64,000 nt of DNA from Mycolicibacterium madagascariense (GTDB lineage: Bacteria > Actinomycetota > Actinomycetes > Mycobacteriales > Mycobacteriaceae): positions 2,852,001 to 2,916,000 of the forward strand of contig NZ_AP022610.1 in assembly GCF_010729665.1 (NCBI RefSeq), given 5' to 3'. The position numbers were made by a program, and so were the translations under genes. Positions 20,779 to 29,277 of the stretch are shown piece after piece. Position 1 is the stretch's first letter; every line of letters begins with the position of its first letter. The notes beneath the pieces were generated by a model. That model was given only the letters and a program-made list of their open reading frames with translations, was not told where the DNA came from and made no database searches.

Positions 20779-21702
20779 GTGGTAGCTGGAATGCAAGACC
20801 GTCGAGCGGGCGCACGCTGGTGGCGCGGGGCTGCCGTGATCGCGGTGTCGGGCGTGCTGGTGCTGTCGGGCTGTACGAAGAACACCGACACCGCGGGTCC
20901 CACGACGCAGACCACCGCGGCGAAGGCCGCCAAGGTCGACGACATCGCCAATACCGTTCCCGAGGAGATCAAGTCGTCGGGCAAGCTCATCGTCGGCGTG
21001 AACGTGCCCTACACCCCGAACGAGTTCAAGGATTCCAGCGGCAAGATCGTCGGCTTCGACGTCGACCTGATGAACGCCATCGCCTCGACCCTCGGCCTGA
21101 CGGCGGACTACCGCGAGGCGGACTTCGCCAAGATCATCCCGTCCATTCAGGGCGGCACCTTCAACGTCGGCATGTCGTCGTTCACCGACACCAAGGAACG
21201 CGAGCAGACCGTCGACTTCGTCACCTACTTCTCCGCCGGCTCCCTGTGGGCAAAGCCGAAGGGTTCCGACATCGACCCCAACAACGCGTGCGGCAAGAAG
21301 GTCGCGGTCCAGGCCACCACCACCCAGGAGACCGACGAACTGCCCGCCAAGAGCAAGGCGTGCGTCGCGGCAGGCAAGCCCGCCATCGACATCGTGAAGT
21401 TCGACGGGCAGGACCAGGCGACCAACGCCGTCGTGCTCGGCCAGGCCGATGCCATGTCGGCGGATTCGCCGGTGACCCTATATGCGATCAAGCAGAGCAA
21501 CGGCAAGCTCGAGCAGGCCGGGCAGACGTTCGACTCGGCGCCCTACGGCTGGCCGGTCGCCAAGGGCTCGCCGCTGGCGGCGTCCCTGCAGAAGGCGTTG
21601 CAGCACCTCATCGACACCGGGGACTACAAGACCATCGCCACCAACTGGGGTGTCGAGGCGGGCATGATCGACAAGCCGGTCATCAACGGCGCGACCAGCT
21701 GA
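20779..21702 (+). CDS. ABC transporter polar amino-acid-binding lipoprotein
   Basis: This is a periplasmic-side solute receptor of family 3, here a lipoprotein. A signal peptide ends in the lipobox LSGC, followed by a Thr-rich linker. The receptor body contains KLIVGVNVPYTPNEF, IVGFDVDLMNAIA and DVVFVTYF-like (here VDFVTYF) sequence and ends TNWGVEAG. At 307 residues the length is typical. The start is GTG 20779 or ATG 20791. Permease and ATPase genes follow directly, so substrate specificity of the importer rests on this protein; glutamate or glutamine is plausible but not proven by sequence. Confidence 0.9.
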   Translation: MVAGMQDRRAGARWWRGAAVIAVSGVLVLSGCTKNTDTAGPTTQTTAAKAAKVDDIANTVPEEIKSSGKLIVGVNVPYTPNEFKDSSGKIVGFDVDLMNAIASTLGLTADYREADFAKIIPSIQGGTFNVGMSSFTDTKEREQTVDFVTYFSAGSLWAKPKGSDIDPNNACGKKVAVQATTTQETDELPAKSKACVAAGKPAIDIVKFDGQDQATNAVVLGQADAMSADSPVTLYAIKQSNGKLEQAGQTFDSAPYGWPVAKGSPLAASLQKALQHLIDTGDYKTIATNWGVEAGMIDKPVINGATS

Positions 21703-21712
21703 CCGCCGTTCC

Positions 21713-22651
21713 ATGAGCGTCGACGTTCGCAGCCACGTGGAGCCCGACGGCTCTCCCGCCGCCATCGATGCCGTTCCGTTGCGGCACCCATGGCGGTGGG
21801 TGGCGGCGGTCGTCATCGTCGTGCTGCTCGCGCTGTTCCTCTACGGCGCGGCGACCAACGACGCCTACGGCTGGGACACCTTCGGCAAGTACATCCTGGA
21901 CGAGCGGATCGTCTCGGGCGTATGGGTGACGCTGGAGCTGACGGTGCTGTCGATGATCCTGGCGATCGTGCTGGCGGTCATCCTGGCGGTGATGCGGCTA
22001 TCGCCCAACCCGGTGTTGCGGTCGGTGGCCTGGGTGTACCTGTGGATCTTCCGCGGCACGCCGGTGTTCGTTCAGCTGGTGTTCTGGGGCCTGTTCCCGA
22101 CGATCTACAAGAACATTCAGCTCGGAATCCCTTTCGGCCCAACGTTCTTCACCGTCAACATCCAAAACCTCTCGCTGTACTTCCTGCTCGCGGTCGTCGG
22201 GCTGGGGCTCAACGAGGCCGCGTACCTCGCCGAGATCATCAGGGCGGGCATCACGTCGGTGCCGGAGGGTCAGGCCGAGGCCTCCACCGCACTGGGCATG
22301 TCGTGGCTGATGACCATGCGGCGCACCGTGTTACCGCAGGCGATGCGCGTCATCATCCCGCCGACGGGCAACGAGTTCATCGGTCAGCTCAAGACCACGT
22401 CCCTGGTGGCCGCGGTGCCCTACACGTTCGACCTGTTCGGGCGTCAGCGCGACATCTCGGCGGTCCTGTTCCAGCCGATCCCGCTGCTCCTCGTCGCGGC
22501 CGGCTGGTACCTGCTGATCACCAGCGTGTTGATGGTGGGGCAGTACTACCTGGAGCGGTACTTCTCGCGCGGGGTGTCGCGCAAGCTGACCACCAAGCAG
22601 CTCGAGGCGCTGGCCGAAGCGCAGACCCTCGGCGAGGTGGGGCACACGTGA
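21713..22651 (+). CDS. ABC transporter polar amino-acid permease
   Basis: This inner-membrane permease has an N-terminal hydrophilic stretch, a first helix at [19 protein letters not shown] and a HisM-type core. The EAA loop that docks to the ATPase is visible as [30 protein letters not shown]. At 312 residues it is longer than single-domain permeases because of its N-terminal extension. It starts 10 bases after the binding protein, and its stop overlaps the ATPase start (GTGA). Only one permease gene is present, so it likely works as a homodimer. Confidence 0.92.
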   Translation: MSVDVRSHVEPDGSPAAIDAVPLRHPWRWVAAVVIVVLLALFLYGAATNDAYGWDTFGKYILDERIVSGVWVTLELTVLSMILAIVLAVILAVMRLSPNPVLRSVAWVYLWIFRGTPVFVQLVFWGLFPTIYKNIQLGIPFGPTFFTVNIQNLSLYFLLAVVGLGLNEAAYLAEIIRAGITSVPEGQAEASTALGMSWLMTMRRTVLPQAMRVIIPPTGNEFIGQLKTTSLVAAVPYTFDLFGRQRDISAVLFQPIPLLLVAAGWYLLITSVLMVGQYYLERYFSRGVSRKLTTKQLEALAEAQTLGEVGHT

Positions 22652-23433
22652 CGACGACCGCGGACGCGGCCGATACGCCGATGGTGAAGGCCGAGGGCGT
22701 CTGCAAGAACTTCGGTGCACTCAAGGTGCTCAAGGGCGTCACCCTGGAGATCGGCCGCGGACAGGTGCTGGTGCTCGTCGGCCCCTCGGGCTCGGGCAAG
22801 TCGACGTTCCTGCGCTGCATCAACCACCTCGAACAGGTCAACGGAGGCCGGCTCTACGTCGACGGCGAACTGATCGGCTACCACGAACGCGGCGGCAAGC
22901 TCTACGAGATGCCCCCGAGGGAAGCCGCCAAGCAACGTCGCGACATCGGCATGGTGTTCCAGCACTTCAATCTCTTCCCCCACCGCAACGCCCTCGCCAA
23001 CATCATCGAGGCGCCGATGCAGGTCAAGGGCGTCAAGAAGGCCGAGGCCATCGAACGCGCCAAGGATCTGCTGAATCAGGTCGGACTGTCCGACAAGGCG
23101 ACCGCCTACCCGGCCCAGCTGTCCGGCGGACAGCAGCAGCGGGTCGCGATCGCGCGAGCCCTGGCCATGAATCCGAAGCTGATGCTGTTCGACGAGCCCA
23201 CCTCGGCTCTTGACCCCGAACTGGTCGGTGAGGTCCTCGGCGTGATGAAGAAGCTCGCCAGCGAGGGCATGACGATGGTCGTGGTGACCCACGAAATGGG
23301 TTTCGCCCGGGAGGTCGCCGACCAACTGGTGTTCATGGACGCCGGCGTCATCGTCGAACGCGGCAACCCGCGAGAGGTCCTGAGCAACCCCCAGCACGAC
23401 CGTACGAAGGCCTTCCTGTCCAAGGTGATGTAG
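22648..23433 (+). CDS. ABC transporter amino-acid ATPase
   Basis: This ATPase drives the amino-acid importer. Walker A is GPSGSGKST, the Q-loop region is [12 protein letters not shown], the signature is [15 protein letters not shown] and Walker B is [12 protein letters not shown]. At 261 residues it is slightly longer than GlnQ, with an inserted segment [19 protein letters not shown] after the first strands. The GTG at 22648 overlaps the permease stop. A strong hairpin follows 35 bases after the stop codon. Confidence 0.93.
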   Translation: MTTTADAADTPMVKAEGVCKNFGALKVLKGVTLEIGRGQVLVLVGPSGSGKSTFLRCINHLEQVNGGRLYVDGELIGYHERGGKLYEMPPREAAKQRRDIGMVFQHFNLFPHRNALANIIEAPMQVKGVKKAEAIERAKDLLNQVGLSDKATAYPAQLSGGQQQRVAIARALAMNPKLMLFDEPTSALDPELVGEVLGVMKKLASEGMTMVVVTHEMGFAREVADQLVFMDAGVIVERGNPREVLSNPQHDRTKAFLSKVM

Positions 23434-23467
23434 GAGGCCGCCGGCCGCCTGACCCACACCGACCGTG

Positions 23468-23493
23468 AGACGGCCGAGCGTCGTCGGCCGTCT
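23468..23493 (+). terminator. Hairpin terminator after the amino-acid ABC operon
   Basis: AGACGGCCGA (23468-23477) pairs perfectly with TCGGCCGTCT (23484-23493) around the loop GCGTCG. There is no U-run, which is common for mycobacterial terminators. Confidence 0.7.
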
Positions 23494-23541
23494 GCCGACT
23501 CCACATACCCGTCGACCCGGCGGGGTGGCCGTCTCCAGCGT

Positions 23542-23578
23542 TCCTGGGCCCTCCTTCGCGCTCCTGGGCCCTCCTTCG
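23542..23578. repeat. Short tandem direct repeat
   Basis: The 17-base unit TCCTGGGCCCTCCTTCG occurs twice, 20 bases apart (23542-23558 and 23562-23578), in the non-coding gap. I see no further copies nearby. Confidence 0.85.
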
Positions 23579-24340
23579 TCAGTGTCGTGGCGTGCAGCGA
23601 CGGCGAGCCCTCGAGGCTCTCGATGGCTCGGAGGGCGTCTCGTGGTCGGCATCGCGCCGACGCGGGCGTCCGCACACCCCGCGGCACCCTCGGAGCGACA
23701 ACTTAGCTAATTAGACCGACGCGTCAAAATCAGACAGAGACCAGTTTGTTGCTTTGCTCGAATCGCCCCACCTCGGCCAGCCGTGGTTTGCGGGCGGGCG
23801 GCGAACCGGCTCGCTGCCGCGTAGGACCGGCCGCCAGCGTGGCGGGGACGGCACCGGATGGGGCCTCGGCGGCGCCCCTGTGAACGGCTGGCAGAACCAT
23901 GTGTGAATCATCTCGCCTCGCGACCGCGACGGCTCAGCTGTGACCCGCCTCAGTCACCAGGGGCAAACTCGATAACACCAATCTCGACGCGTGAGATCAC
24001 GTCCGTTGCCAGAAAGTTACCTTCGCGCATGCCGCTAGCTGACGAGTGTCAAGTCGACGCGCGGTGCCACGTCGAATAGGTTGCAGCGCAGCCGCTTTCA
24101 ACGCAACTGCGTGCCAAATGCCATCTCCACACCAAATAAATTGCCATGGAATGTTTTGCTGTATTCACACACTCGGTATCGAAATTTGATCTGAAAAGTA
24201 TGATTCCCAAAACTGGGACAACCGGTCGTGGCAACGTTCACAGCTGTTTCGAAAATTCATTTCAGAATTGGTTGTGCCCGTATCCGCCGCATGGGTTAAT
24301 TTGATCGCAACGCGCCGCGATCTCCGGCGACGCCAACAGA

Positions 24341-26413
24341 ATGGACACGACGATGGGCTCCAACAAGACGCGCCTCAAGCGACGCTACGCAATCATGACG
24401 GTGCTTGCCGTTGCTCCGGTAGCCATCCTCGGCGCGCGTGGTGGAGCTTTGCTCGAACCCTCGCATCGGGTCGTGACGTATGACGTGATGGAGACGGCAG
24501 CAATCGATACGTCGTCGTCGACCGTCGGCATCTCCGACGGTGACCTCTACGGCAAGTCGCAGGCCGACATCGACAAGACTCTGGACGAGCTGCAGGCGAC
24601 TGGCGTCAACACCATCCGCGTCCTCGTGCCGTGGGCGGGCGTCGAGCCGATGCCCGGCGTGTACGACTGGTCCAAGGTCGACGCGATCGTCAACGCCGCC
24701 GCCTCGCGCAACATGGCGGTACTCGGCGTGCTGAACTCCACTCCCTACTACGCCACCCAGTCCGGCACCCTGCCCATTAGCGGTGCACCGGCCGATCCGT
24801 CGCAGTACGCGGACTTCGCCAAGCTCGCGGCCACCCGGTATGCCGGCAAGATCTCGGCCTACGAGATCTGGAACGAGCCGAACAGCGCGCAGTACTTCCA
24901 GACCGCCGGTGACGCGGCCGCGGCGTACACCGCCCTGCTCAAGGCGGGCTACACCGCCATCAAGGCGGCCGACCCCAACGCCCAGGTCGTCGGCGGCGTC
25001 GTCGGGTCGGTGGTCGACTTCGGCAACATCACCATCAACCCCGTCACCTTCATCAAGAATCTCTATGCCGACGGCGCCGAGGGCTACTTCGACGCGCTGT
25101 CATTCCACCCGTACCACTTCACCACCCCGTTCTCCGAGCAGTCCGGCATCCCGAACACGCCGCTCGAGCAGCTGATCGCCATCCGGCAGCTGATGATCGA
25201 CAACGGTGACAGCAATCTGCGCATCTGGGCCACCGAGTACGGGCTGCCCTCGGCGATCGGCGGCGAGGCGCAACAGGCGCAATTCGTCTCCGACTTCTTG
25301 AACGCGTGGTCCAAGCTGTCCTACGCCGGGCCGTCGTTCATCTACACCACGCAGGACCGGCCGGCGGGCGCCGCCGACCCGGAGGGCACGTTCGGCATCT
25401 TCCGGATCGACTGGTCCGCCAAGCCCGTCCAGCAGATCATCAAGGACTTCATCGCCGCGCACACGCCGACGACGCCGCCGACCGACCCCACCGGTCCGAC
25501 CAACCCCACCAACCCGGTGGACCCCGGCAAGGCGTTCGCCGAGGCCGTGGCCGCGTTCTTCCAGGCCGTGGTGAAGGCCTACCTGAACGCGTTCGCCCAG
25601 GCCCTGGCCAACTGGGGGATGTCGCAGCAGGCGGCGGCACCCCAGCTCGCCGCGGCCAAGCTCGCCGTGGAGCCCGCGGCGGCGGACGCCATCCGCGACG
25701 CCGCCTCCGAGCAGCTCACCAGCAGCGACACGCTCAACCAGGTCAAGGCCGGTCTGACGGCTGCCACCGACAAGGGCACCGACGCGACCACCGACGAGCA
25801 GTCGTCGACCGCGGCCGCCACGACCACGAAGACCGCTGCGTCGACCACGACCCCCGACGTCAGCGACGCCGCGGTCGCCGTCGTCGACGCCACGGCGGTC
25901 GGCGCGACCGCGACGTCCACTCCCGCCACCACGGACGCGACGACCTCGGACGCCGCCGCGGCGGACACCACTGCGACGGCGAGCACCAAGGACGACTCGA
26001 CCACCCCGGCCAAGGAGAGCACGACCCCCGCCGGCAGCGCGTCGTCGGCCGGCACGACGTCGGGTGCCACCGACACCAAGCCGGCCGACACCAAGCCCGC
26101 CGACACCAAGCCGGCCGACACCAAGCCGGCCGACGGCGCGAACGAGTCCGGGACCAAGGCCGGAGGCACCACCAAGGCCAGCGGCACCACCAAGACCGGC
26201 ACGACCAAGACCGGCGACACGGCGACGTCCGGCGCCACCGGCACGTCCGGCACCACCGACAAGCCGAAGAGCGGCAAGGGTGACAAGGATGGCGCTGCGA
26301 CGAAGGGCGCGGACAACGGGTCGACGGCCGGCCGCCACGCCGCCGACAAGGGCGGCGACACCGCGTCGACGAAGGGCACGCACCACAAGGAACTGAGCGC
26401 CGCCGCGCACTGA
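24341..26413 (+). CDS. Secreted glycoside-hydrolase-like protein with low-complexity tail
   Basis: The protein has a basic N-terminus and hydrophobic segment (AIMTVLAVAPVAILG), so it is exported or anchored. Residues about 60-370 form a TIM-barrel of the GH5/GH39 type. Candidate acid/base Glu179 is in YEIWNEPNS and candidate nucleophile Glu299 in IWATEYG. Then comes a Pro/Thr linker (TPPTDPTGPTNPTNP), a helical Ala-rich segment and, from about residue 470, a Thr/Ala/Ser/Lys/Asp tail with four DTKPA repeats. A wall polysaccharide substrate is plausible but not shown. The start is ATG 24341 or 24353. The gene stands alone between two terminators behind an AT-rich leader. Confidence 0.8.
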   Translation: MDTTMGSNKTRLKRRYAIMTVLAVAPVAILGARGGALLEPSHRVVTYDVMETAAIDTSSSTVGISDGDLYGKSQADIDKTLDELQATGVNTIRVLVPWAGVEPMPGVYDWSKVDAIVNAAASRNMAVLGVLNSTPYYATQSGTLPISGAPADPSQYADFAKLAATRYAGKISAYEIWNEPNSAQYFQTAGDAAAAYTALLKAGYTAIKAADPNAQVVGGVVGSVVDFGNITINPVTFIKNLYADGAEGYFDALSFHPYHFTTPFSEQSGIPNTPLEQLIAIRQLMIDNGDSNLRIWATEYGLPSAIGGEAQQAQFVSDFLNAWSKLSYAGPSFIYTTQDRPAGAADPEGTFGIFRIDWSAKPVQQIIKDFIAAHTPTTPPTDPTGPTNPTNPVDPGKAFAEAVAAFFQAVVKAYLNAFAQALANWGMSQQAAAPQLAAAKLAVEPAAADAIRDAASEQLTSSDTLNQVKAGLTAATDKGTDATTDEQSSTAAATTTKTAASTTTPDVSDAAVAVVDATAVGATATSTPATTDATTSDAAAADTTATASTKDDSTTPAKESTTPAGSASSAGTTSGATDTKPADTKPADTKPADTKPADGANESGTKAGGTTKASGTTKTGTTKTGDTATSGATGTSGTTDKPKSGKGDKDGAATKGADNGSTAGRHAADKGGDTASTKGTHHKELSAAAH
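26072..26131 (+). repeat. Four 15-base in-frame repeats (DTKPA)
   Basis: GACACCAAGCCSGCC is repeated four times without gaps at 26072, 26087, 26102 and 26117 and encodes DTKPA each time. It lies in the low-complexity tail of the glycoside-hydrolase-like protein. Confidence 0.9.
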
Positions 26414-26427
26414 TCCGCCGTGCCGAC

Positions 26428-26459
26428 GAGGTCCCCCAGCCACCAGGTTGGGGGACCTC
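26428..26459 (+). terminator. Strong hairpin terminator
   Basis: GAGGTCCCCCA (26428-26438) pairs perfectly with TGGGGGACCTC (26449-26459) around a 10-base loop, 14 bases after the stop of the glycoside-hydrolase-like gene. Confidence 0.85.
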
Positions 26460-26689
26460 ATCGTTGCGCGACCAATATGGTTGCGCCGCAAGCCGTTCGC
26501 GTCGAAGACCCACCGCCGCGCGTCGAACGGGCACTCTCCGTCGCGGGGGTGTCTCAAACCCGTCGACGCCATGAGAATGACCACGGCGAGCATGGCGGAA
26601 CCAGGCGTAACGTCGTGGTAACGCGACTCATTCGCTCTGGAACCGGACGAGCCGACGTCTCAGTCACTCAACGAGCGGGAAGCCGTCCC

Positions 26690-26989
26690 ATGGTCAATCT
26701 CACGCACGCGTTCGCAACGTTCGGATGTGCCGCAGCATTCGCGGCCCTACCCCTGGCCGCAGCAGCACCGGCAGCCGCCACGGAATGCCCCAACGGCACC
26801 ATGCCCAGCAGCTTCGCCGGGGTGTGCTCGGAGGCCAGTGGTGGCGGCTCCGTGGCAGCCCCACCCCAGGTGGCCCAACCACCCTCCAACGTCTTCCTCA
26901 ACCCCAATGGCCTGAGCTCGGTCGACGGCGTCCCGTGCACACCGCAGAAGATCGGAAAGTGCATCGCCCTACAGGAGAGTCAGGGCTAA
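26690..26989 (+). CDS. Small secreted protein
   Basis: The product is 99 residues of unknown function. A signal peptide (HAFATFGCAAAFAALPLAAAAPAAA) ends near ATECPNG. The mature part is about 70 residues with four cysteines and a C-terminal segment GLSSVDGVPCTPQKIGKCIALQES. This pattern resembles small secreted mycobacterial proteins with a PC-P-C-xx-LQ ending. The ATG at 26690 has GCGGGAAG upstream; the frame is open further upstream, but that part lacks a sensible N-terminus. It is a single gene between the terminator at 26428 and the tRNA. Confidence 0.7.
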   Translation: MVNLTHAFATFGCAAAFAALPLAAAAPAAATECPNGTMPSSFAGVCSEASGGGSVAAPPQVAQPPSNVFLNPNGLSSVDGVPCTPQKIGKCIALQESQG

Positions 26990-27029
26990 GGGGAGAAGGG
27001 TAAGAGGAGAAGGGACTGCCGTTCTCTGG

Positions 27030-27103
27030 TGCCCTCGGTGAGACTCGAACTCACACTGCACGGGTTTTGAATCCGTTTCCTCTGCCAATTGGGATACGAG
27101 GGC
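27030..27103 (-). tRNA. tRNA-Leu (anticodon CAA)
   Basis: Read on the minus strand, the acceptor GCCCTCG pairs with CGAGGGC. The T-arm GTGAG-TTCGAGT-CTCAC is perfect, the D-loop has GG, and CCA is encoded directly after (27027-27029). The anticodon loop TTCAAAA gives CAA, which reads UUG codons for leucine. The variable region is only about five bases, whereas leucine tRNAs normally have a long arm. The top anticodon-stem pair is A-C and one D-stem pair is also mismatched. The T-loop decides the strand. Confidence 0.8.
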
Positions 27104-27198
27104 CGACGCGATGCGGATTCCCACCATAGAGGATGGGCGAGGGGTGACGTCACGCCCCCGCGGTCGCTGTTTTCGGCCGCTCACGGGACAATGTGCCA

Positions 27199-27807
27199 AT
27201 GACCGGGTCACCCACGGAGGCAACCAAGCCGCACCGTGTCCTCATCGCCGAGGACGAAGCACTCATCCGCATGGATCTCGCCGAGATGCTCCGCGAGGAG
27301 GGCTATGACGTGGTGGGCGAGGCCGGCGACGGGCAGGAGGCGGTCGAGCTCGCCGAGAGTCTGCGACCCGACCTGGTGATCATGGACGTGAAGATGCCGC
27401 GGCGCGACGGCATCGACGCAGCCTCCGAGATCGCCACCAAGCGCATCGCGCCGATCCTCATCCTCACGGCGTTCTCGCAACGCGAATTGGTCGAGAAGGC
27501 CCGCGACGCCGGTGCGATGGCCTATCTCGTCAAGCCCTTCTCGATCACCGATCTCGTGCCGGCAATCGAATTGGCGGTCAGTCGGTTCGGAGAAGTCGCG
27601 GCGCTGGAGGAGGAGGTCGCCTCCCTGTCGGATCGGCTCGAGACGCGCAAGCTCGTCGAGCGCGCGAAGGGTCTGCTGCAATCGAAGCAGAAGATGACCG
27701 AACCCGAGGCCTTCAAGTGGATTCAGCGCGCGGCGATGGACCGTCGCACCACCATGAGGCGGGTCGCAGAAGTCGTCCTCGAAACCCTGGGCACACCCGA
27801 CCCGTAA
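27199..27807 (+). CDS. pdtaR: ANTAR-type response regulator (transcription antitermination)
   Basis: The protein has an N-terminal receiver domain with acidic pocket AEDEALIR, phosphoacceptor Asp in VIMDVKMPRRDG, and Thr/Lys switch residues in ILTAF and LVKPF. A coiled-coil linker and a C-terminal ANTAR RNA-binding domain (LETRKLVERAKGLLQSKQKMTEPEAFKWIQ) follow. It is very close to M. tuberculosis Rv1626 (PdtaR), which acts with the kinase PdtaS on ANTAR hairpins in mRNAs of respiratory and cobalamin-linked genes. The kinase is not in this window. At 202 residues the length is normal. ATG 27199 matches the family start; a GTG at 27193 is also in frame. Confidence 0.95.
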   Translation: MTGSPTEATKPHRVLIAEDEALIRMDLAEMLREEGYDVVGEAGDGQEAVELAESLRPDLVIMDVKMPRRDGIDAASEIATKRIAPILILTAFSQRELVEKARDAGAMAYLVKPFSITDLVPAIELAVSRFGEVAALEEEVASLSDRLETRKLVERAKGLLQSKQKMTEPEAFKWIQRAAMDRRTTMRRVAEVVLETLGTPDP

Positions 27808-27974
27808 CGAATGCGTTTCCAGAACAGCCGTTTGGGCCGGTCACACAGCCGACGCTCAGGACACGTTCAATGAACATGACGCACCGGCGCGATGTGTTGG
27901 CTATGTTCTACCCGAAGCATCGGCGTCCGAGGCGGCGTGATCAGCGTCGCCGATGCCAATGACAACGTCGACTC

Positions 27975-27980
27975 GGAGGT
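27975..27980 (+). promoter_or_regulatory. Strong ribosome-binding site of livJ
   Basis: GGAGGT ends five bases before the GTG start at 27986, one of the best Shine-Dalgarno sequences in the window. This fits a highly made binding protein. Confidence 0.8.
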
Positions 27981-27985
27981 GAAAC

Positions 27986-29197
27986 GTGCGCGCTCGCATG
28001 GCACGTAGTGCATTGGTTCTCGGGGGCACGGGCTTGCTCGTGTTCGGCATCGCCGGCTGCAGCCAGTCCGCCCCCGACCAGAACTCGTCGCAGGCCAATC
28101 TGAAGATCGTCCAGCAGGTGCAGATCGACGAGAACGGCGCCGAGGTGAAGGCGGCCGCGGGAACGACCCCGGCCGATCCGACCGGCGACGGGAAGGCGAC
28201 CTGCCCGCCCGTGTCGATCGCCATGGCGGGGGCGCTCACCGGTCCCGACGCCGCGTTGGGCATCAACATCAAGAACGGCGTCCAGTTGGCGATCGACAAG
28301 CACAACGCCGCCAACCCGGGCTGCCAGGTTCAACTCAAGCCGTTCGACACCGAGGGCGACCCGCAGAAGGCCACCGCCATCGCCCCGCAGATCGTCGACG
28401 ACCAGTACACGATCGGCTTGGTCGGACCGGCGTTCTCCGGTGAGACGAAGGCGACGGGCACCGTGTTCGACCAGGCCGGCCTGGTCGCGGCCACGGCCTC
28501 GGCGACGAACCCGACGCTGAGCCAGAACGGCTGGAAGACCTTCTTCCGCGGCCTCGCCAACGACGGCGTGCAGGGGCCCTCGGTCGCCAACTACATGAAG
28601 AACACCCTGAAGTTCAAGAAGGTGTGCGTGGTCGACGACAGCACCGACTACGGCCTCGGATTGGCGACGCCGATCCGACAAACCCTCGGGCCCGTTGCCG
28701 ATTCGTCGTGCAACATCCAGGTCAAGAAGGGCGACAAGGACTTCTCGGCCGCGGTGACCCAGGTCAAGGGCGCCGCTCCGGACGCGGTCTTCTACAGCGG
28801 TTACTACTCCGAGGCCGCGCCCTTCGTGCAGCAGCTGCGCGACGGCGGTGTCACGGCGACCTTCCTCAGCGCCGACGGCACCAAGGATCCGGAATTCGTG
28901 AAGCAGGCAGGGGAGGCGTCCAAGGGCGCGCTGCTGTCCTGCCCGTGCGGCCCGGCCACCGGCAGCTTCGCCGACGAGTACACCAAGAAGTTCAATCAGG
29001 ACCCGGGCACCTACAGCACCGAGGGCTACGACCTCGGCACGATCATGCTGAAGGGCATCGATTCGGGGGCCATCACCCGGCCGGCCCTGCTGGACTACGT
29101 GAAGAACTACAACGGTCAAGGCGTCGCCCGCAATTACCAGTGGACGCCCACCGGTGAGCTGACGACCAACCTGATTTGGATGTTCAAGGTTCAGTAA
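27986..29197 (+). CDS. livJ: Branched-chain amino-acid/amide ABC binding lipoprotein
   Basis: This is the extracytoplasmic receptor of the LivJHMGF importer. The signal peptide ends in the lipobox IAGC, and the mature protein is a Leu/Ile/Val-binding fold (PF13458 type) starting PVSIAMAGALTGPDA and containing GLVGPAFSGETKATG and SYYSEAAPFVQQLRDGG-like sequence. At 403 residues it is full length. GTG 27986 is set by the strong upstream GGAGGT. Five transport genes follow in order. Homologues bind branched amino acids, amides or urea, so the substrate is open. A hairpin after the stop may lower expression of the downstream genes. Confidence 0.92.
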   Translation: MRARMARSALVLGGTGLLVFGIAGCSQSAPDQNSSQANLKIVQQVQIDENGAEVKAAAGTTPADPTGDGKATCPPVSIAMAGALTGPDAALGINIKNGVQLAIDKHNAANPGCQVQLKPFDTEGDPQKATAIAPQIVDDQYTIGLVGPAFSGETKATGTVFDQAGLVAATASATNPTLSQNGWKTFFRGLANDGVQGPSVANYMKNTLKFKKVCVVDDSTDYGLGLATPIRQTLGPVADSSCNIQVKKGDKDFSAAVTQVKGAAPDAVFYSGYYSEAAPFVQQLRDGGVTATFLSADGTKDPEFVKQAGEASKGALLSCPCGPATGSFADEYTKKFNQDPGTYSTEGYDLGTIMLKGIDSGAITRPALLDYVKNYNGQGVARNYQWTPTGELTTNLIWMFKVQ

Positions 29198-29206
29198 CCC
29201 GCTGGA

Positions 29207-29248
29207 ACGAGGCGCGTCCGCAGCCGCAGGGCTATGGGCGCGCCTCGT
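29207..29248 (+). terminator. Intercistronic hairpin between livJ and livH
   Basis: ACGAGGCGCG (29207-29216) pairs perfectly with CGCGCCTCGT (29239-29248) around a 22-base loop in the 80-base gap after livJ. It may act as a partial terminator or mRNA stabiliser that keeps the binding protein in excess over the membrane components. Confidence 0.5.
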
Positions 29249-29277
29249 CTCCGTCATCCACCGAGGAGCCGCCGCCA

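Larger units (their letters stand above)
23434..24340. other. 0.9 kb non-coding gap, partly AT-rich
   Basis: Apart from the terminator and a short direct repeat I see no gene here. The first half is GC-rich and carries short open frames without family sequence or ribosome-binding sites. From about 24110 to 24310 the base composition drops clearly (runs such as CCAAATAAATTGCC and GAAATTTGATCTG), quite unlike the rest of the window. This stretch is presumably the long promoter region of the secreted glycoside-hydrolase-like gene at 24341, or a remnant of transferred DNA. A small hairpin (TCCCA-AAAC-TGGGA) lies near 24204-24217. Confidence 0.6.

Noticed and set aside
23465..23710. Open frame in the gap after the ABC operon
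   Set aside because: No ribosome-binding site, no family sequence, and it begins at the terminator hairpin.
24060..24320. Riboswitch or small RNA in the AT-rich gap
   Set aside because: Only short weak hairpins are visible and no known aptamer core can be recognised by eye.
27030..27103. tRNA-Gln(TTG) on the plus strand
   Set aside because: The plus-strand anticodon stem pairs well, but the T-loop reads ACTCGAA. Only the minus strand has TTCGAGT and an encoded CCA.
27000..27110. tRNA-Leu as a prophage or island attachment site
   Set aside because: No integrase and no repeated tRNA 3' end were found within the window.
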